64,000 nucleotides of DNA from Pseudobdellovibrionaceae bacterium. Lineage in GTDB: Bacteria > Bdellovibrionota > Bdellovibrionia > Bdellovibrionales > UBA1609. The stretch's first letter is position 1. The number at the start of each line of letters is the position of its first letter. The translations under genes were made by a program, and so were the position numbers. Under the pieces are notes generated by a model. The model did no database searches. It worked only from the letters and a program-made list of their open reading frames with translations, and had not been told where the DNA came from. Positions 60,952 through 64,000 of the stretch are shown here, piece by piece. Where the stretch lies: the NCBI GenBank assembly GCA_020635055.1, contig JACKAN010000002.1, forward strand, positions 1-64,000, in the 5' to 3' direction.

Positions 60952-62805
60952 ATGAAAACACAAGGTCGGATACTACTTAGATATAAACTTCTTGCTTTAT
61001 TGGCTCTTATGCCAATTACTTTTTTAGCAATTTACTTAGTGCTAGCAACTAATTTGTTTAAAAACGATAAAAAAGTTTATATTTTTGATTCCTCCGTGTT
61101 TATGTCTCGATCATTGGCTTTGCAAATAAAAATGGAAATTGCTGCTTACAAAAGATCCGCGGCCCCTGTCCTAGAAGCTATAAATTTTGAAAGTTATAAA
61201 TTTAGTCCAAGATCCATCAGTTTTTTTGAGGCACAAAAAAGGATTGAACACTTAATAGTTCTTAAAAAGCAACATGGAAAAAATGGAAAATATGTAGAGA
61301 CAGATTACTTAAAGGCTGAGAATAGGGAAGTTAAAGAGTTAGTTTTAGATCCAGAAAATACCGATAAAATGAGAACTATTGCTTTAAAGCAAGGAATAAT
61401 GATAAGCGACTACAAAGCAGTGACTCGCTATTTTCTTATTATAGAAAGTCATTTTCCAGAAAAAGACCCCCGTCATTTTATGACACTCGCAGTTTATAAA
61501 GCTCCTGAAATTTTTGAAGCCTTTGCTACACCGAATGTTTATAAAAGTTTTTTAATCAGTAGAAGCCGATTTATTTCTATGAGACCTTTGTTTATAAGGA
61601 GTGCACAAGATAAGGTAAGAATTAGTAATTTTGATTTTTTTAATACAATTATCACACAACAATTGCCAGATGGAACAACGGAAGTAAAAACAGAAGAGGG
61701 TCATCCCACATTAGTCTCATTTTCAGATGTAGGGGTTGGGGATCTTATGGTGGTTTCTGTAGTTGACAAAATAGCGGCCTTTAAAACTATAGATGATTTA
61801 ATATATCAGTCTATATTGTTTTTTGTTGCCATAATTTGTATTGCCATATTTATAAGTGTCATATCTTCCATTAGTCTAACATCAGCAATTTCTAAGTTAA
61901 TGCACGCGACAGAACAAATTGGAGAAGGAAATTTCTTAGTTGATTTAAAACTAAATTCACGTGATGAATTTGGTGAATTAGCTAGACGCTTTTCTACGAT
62001 GGCAGACAAGGTTTCTTCTTTATTAACGGCTACAGCAGAAAAAGCAAGAATGGAAAATGAGTTAGAAATGGTACGAGTGGTTCAGGAAAATCTTTTTCCA
62101 CCATCCAGTCTTGAAGTGGGTCCAATTAAAATTATAAGTCATTTTGAACCTGCCAGTGAATGTGGCGGTGACTGGTTTCACTACTCTCAAATTGCAGGCA
62201 AGGTTTACCTTTGGATTGGTGATGCGACTGGACATGGAGCCCCCGCAGCTTTGATAACTGGTGCTGCAAAATCAGCAGCCTCCATAATAGAAACTTCAGA
62301 AGGAATAACTCCAGGACAGGCTCTGGAGGTAATGAATCATGCTTTGCATTCTACAGCTCATGGTTCCATATTAATGACTTTCTTTTTAGCTGTTATCGAT
62401 CCGGAATCGGGGATTGTAACTTATGCTAATGCCTCACATGAGTTTCCTTATGTTGTCCCTGATAAAAAAGGATTAAAAAAGAAAGATCTTATCCCCTTGT
62501 GCGAATCTAAACAAGGCAAGAGATTGGGGGAAGAAAAAAATAGTAAATATGATGAAGCGACTTATCAATTGCAACAGGGAGACTCCATAGTTTTTTACAC
62601 TGATGGTGTTATTGATTTACAAAACATTGAAGGTGCTGAGATGGGGGAGCGCAGTTTTATCAAAGCCATTTTGACGGCTACAGAAAAGAGTCCTCATTTA
62701 GCTGGACGTGTAGATAACTTTAAAAAGATTATCAAAGAATACCGTGGAAATGCCATCTTAGTAGATGATGTGACCATGTTCTGGATCCAATATAAAAAAA
62801 TATAA
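60952..62805 (+). CDS. membrane PP2C/SpoIIE-type serine phosphatase with HAMP domain (RsbU-like)
   Basis: A 617-residue protein. TM1 (LLALLALMPITFLAIYLVLA), a ~240-residue periplasmic sensor region, TM2 (ILFFVAIICIAIFISVISSISLTS), a HAMP domain (LTSAISKLMHATEQIGEGNFLVDLKLNSRDEFGELARRF), then a SpoIIE phosphatase domain: VVQENLFPPSSLEVGPIKI, SECGGDWFHY, VYLWIGDATGHGAPAALITGAAKSA, ANASHEFPYVV, and DSIVFYTDGVIDLQN with the metal-binding Asp residues. It likely dephosphorylates an anti-sigma antagonist (RsbV-like); no such partner is in the window. Confidence 0.88.
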   Translation: MKTQGRILLRYKLLALLALMPITFLAIYLVLATNLFKNDKKVYIFDSSVFMSRSLALQIKMEIAAYKRSAAPVLEAINFESYKFSPRSISFFEAQKRIEHLIVLKKQHGKNGKYVETDYLKAENREVKELVLDPENTDKMRTIALKQGIMISDYKAVTRYFLIIESHFPEKDPRHFMTLAVYKAPEIFEAFATPNVYKSFLISRSRFISMRPLFIRSAQDKVRISNFDFFNTIITQQLPDGTTEVKTEEGHPTLVSFSDVGVGDLMVVSVVDKIAAFKTIDDLIYQSILFFVAIICIAIFISVISSISLTSAISKLMHATEQIGEGNFLVDLKLNSRDEFGELARRFSTMADKVSSLLTATAEKARMENELEMVRVVQENLFPPSSLEVGPIKIISHFEPASECGGDWFHYSQIAGKVYLWIGDATGHGAPAALITGAAKSAASIIETSEGITPGQALEVMNHALHSTAHGSILMTFFLAVIDPESGIVTYANASHEFPYVVPDKKGLKKKDLIPLCESKQGKRLGEEKNSKYDEATYQLQQGDSIVFYTDGVIDLQNIEGAEMGERSFIKAILTATEKSPHLAGRVDNFKKIIKEYRGNAILVDDVTMFWIQYKKI

Positions 62806-62866
62806 CTTAAATTATTTATATTACTAATTGCTTTCATAAAGAAGGATTAAAGATTTTAAGACTTAA

Positions 62867-63763
62867 TTATGTAGATAATTTTCTATTTAATTTTTTAAAG
62901 TATTCTTTTTTTGAAATAGTCTTTTTTGTTTTTTTCTTTTTCCCTTTAAAAGAATGAACTTTCTTCTTTTTGTTTGAGGGGACTATTTTCTCGGGTTTAA
63001 ATTTATAAAAGACTTTTTCGACATCTTCCGCAGACAGTTGTTGTATCTGCCCTTTTTTAAGCTTACCTAAACGCAACATGCCGATGGCTACTCTTTGGAG
63101 CTTCATAACGTCACAACCAATTTTTTCCATCATAAAACGGATTTGACGATTTTTGCCCTCAGAGATAATTATTTTTATCCAATTGTACTTAGTTTCTTTA
63201 TTGGGCAATCTTTCGACGGCAATAGCACGGACTCGTCCTCCGGGAATGGTCACACCAGTTTTTAGTTTTTGCATTTTTTGTTCAGTAATTTCGCCAGAAA
63301 TCTTCACTAAATAAGTTTTAGGGATTTGTTCGCTGGGATGTGTGACTTTTTGTGAAAAATCTCCATCATTTGTTAAAATCAATAAACCTTCTGAGTCCCA
63401 ATCCAGTCGTCCCACGGGAAATACTCTTTCATTTAGACCTGAAAAATAATCCATAACTGTTTTGCGTTTTTCAGGGTCACTGGTTGTCGAAAGAACAGAA
63501 TGGGGCTTATTAAATTTAAAATAAAGTAACTCTTTTACTGGTTTGATAAGCTTATTGCCAACTTTAATGGCATCATTTTGGGGGTCTACCTGTAGGCCCA
63601 ATTCCGTAGCGATCTTGCCATTGACTTTAACCTGACCTTCTAAAATCATTTCATCAGCTTTGCGTCGACTGGCTATACCTGATTGGGCTATGTACTTATT
63701 TAGTCTAATTTTATTTTGTGTTACCATAATTGACTGAATAAATGATTTTCTTGCGTATGTCAT
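62867..63763 (-). CDS. rluB: RluB/RsuA-type pseudouridine synthase
   Basis: A 298-residue protein. The ATG at 63763 has AAGGA six bases ahead; an internal ATG at 63727 gives the more usual start. S4 domain: IRLNKYIAQSGIASRRKADEMILEGQVKVNGKI; catalytic domain: KPHSVLSTTSDPEKRKTVMDYF, VFPVGRLDWDSEGLLILTNDGDF with the catalytic Asp, and GKNRQIRFMMEKIGCDVMKLQRVAIG. The C-terminus is a Lys-rich tail (KKKKTKKTISKKEYFKKL). It isomerises uridine in rRNA. Confidence 0.9.
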   Translation of the reverse strand: MTYARKSFIQSIMVTQNKIRLNKYIAQSGIASRRKADEMILEGQVKVNGKIATELGLQVDPQNDAIKVGNKLIKPVKELLYFKFNKPHSVLSTTSDPEKRKTVMDYFSGLNERVFPVGRLDWDSEGLLILTNDGDFSQKVTHPSEQIPKTYLVKISGEITEQKMQKLKTGVTIPGGRVRAIAVERLPNKETKYNWIKIIISEGKNRQIRFMMEKIGCDVMKLQRVAIGMLRLGKLKKGQIQQLSAEDVEKVFYKFKPEKIVPSNKKKKVHSFKGKKKKTKKTISKKEYFKKLNRKLST

Positions 63764-63800
63764 ACTATTTCCTTTAAAATATAAAAACTAGGGGGTGTTT

Positions 63801-64000
63801 GTGAGTGACACCATGAATTTAAATCATAATCCGTTACAAAATTTAGCCCAACATGTGGCTAGTTTACAGAAGCGACTTTCCGAAATGGACCATCGTTTGG
63901 AAACAACAAATGATCGATTAATGAACCTTGCAAAGGCGAGTAAGGATCGTTTCGACAGAGTACAGTCATTAGTGGCAAGTCTTGATTTTGCTCACAAAAA
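63801..64000 (+). CDS. unknown protein, 5' part (cut by the window edge)
   Basis: The frame from the GTG at 63801, behind AGGGGGTG, is open to the window edge for 66 codons. The sequence is helical and polar with a coiled-coil pattern (LAQHVASLQKRLSEMDHRLETTNDRL). No domain is recognised. It is divergent from the pseudouridine synthase gene. Confidence 0.55.
   Translation, partial: MSDTMNLNHNPLQNLAQHVASLQKRLSEMDHRLETTNDRLMNLAKASKDRFDRVQSLVASLDFAHK

Overview
The window is an AT-rich chromosomal segment dominated by a polar-flagellum gene cluster. The gene content suggests a Bdellovibrio-like predatory bacterium (Bdellovibrionota): P- and L-ring genes, so Gram-negative; CsrA/FliW; five short tandem flagellins; RpoN- and FliA-type promoters; and a Pal/CpoB envelope operon next to TsaD, RsmA and SmpB. 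The taxon is inferred from gene content and order, not from a marker gene. No rRNA, tRNA or CRISPR array was recognised.

Layout. 1-350 is the end of a decayed ISAs1-family element. 689-1738 is a lytic transglycosylase. 1921-8000 is a tight operon, flgF-flgG-flgA-flgH-flgI-orf-flgJ-flgM-flgN, behind a sigma-54 -24/-12 site. From about 9050 to 16400 the sequence alternates between perfectly open and heavily broken blocks: flgK (3' part), flgL, a reverse-strand TPR lipoprotein, fliW (3' part), an FkbM-like methyltransferase, prmA and rsmE are frameshifted, while csrA and the 5' parts of several of these genes are clean. A broken IS30 element and a hexanucleotide repeat follow. 17590-20320 holds a metallophosphoesterase, a cyclic-nucleotide-binding protein, an RDD membrane protein and a heptose-phosphate nucleotidyltransferase. 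20378-22907 is a reverse-strand set of small membrane and envelope proteins.

23166-29910 is the flagellin array: a small unknown gene with its own FliA-type promoter, then five flagellin genes, each with its own leader and several with terminator hairpins. 30342-35989 is a three-gene operon of a MoxR-type AAA+ ATPase with an N-terminal export signal, an unknown membrane protein and a 1166-residue protein with a transglutaminase-like C/H/D triad. This is the best candidate for an undescribed system. 36336-39148 is flaG-fliD-fliS-(fliT-like). A second sigma-54 site at 39241 precedes an operon of a TPR protein, a Maf-N-like protein, two GT9 glycosyltransferases and two small proteins, plausibly flagellin glycosylation, followed by a histidine kinase and a receiver protein, then rsmD, coaD and an aminotransferase.

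49286-58045 holds a DUF2802-type coiled-coil protein, SSB, the pal-lipoprotein-cpoB-tsaD-rsmA-smpB run, and charged or FecR-type envelope proteins. 58167-59806 is an intact IS110/IS1111-type element flanked by an exact 88-bp direct repeat and carrying a long structured non-coding 3' region. 59908-64000 holds a HEAT-repeat protein, a HAMP-PP2C phosphatase, a pseudouridine synthase and a gene cut by the window edge.

Regulation visible in the sequence is layered: RpoN sites for the basal body and the glycosylation-like operon; FliA sites (TAAA-N15-GCCGATAA type) for flagellins and a few satellites; FlgM as anti-FliA; CsrA with a damaged FliW; and helically phased operator-like repeats upstream of the third flagellin.
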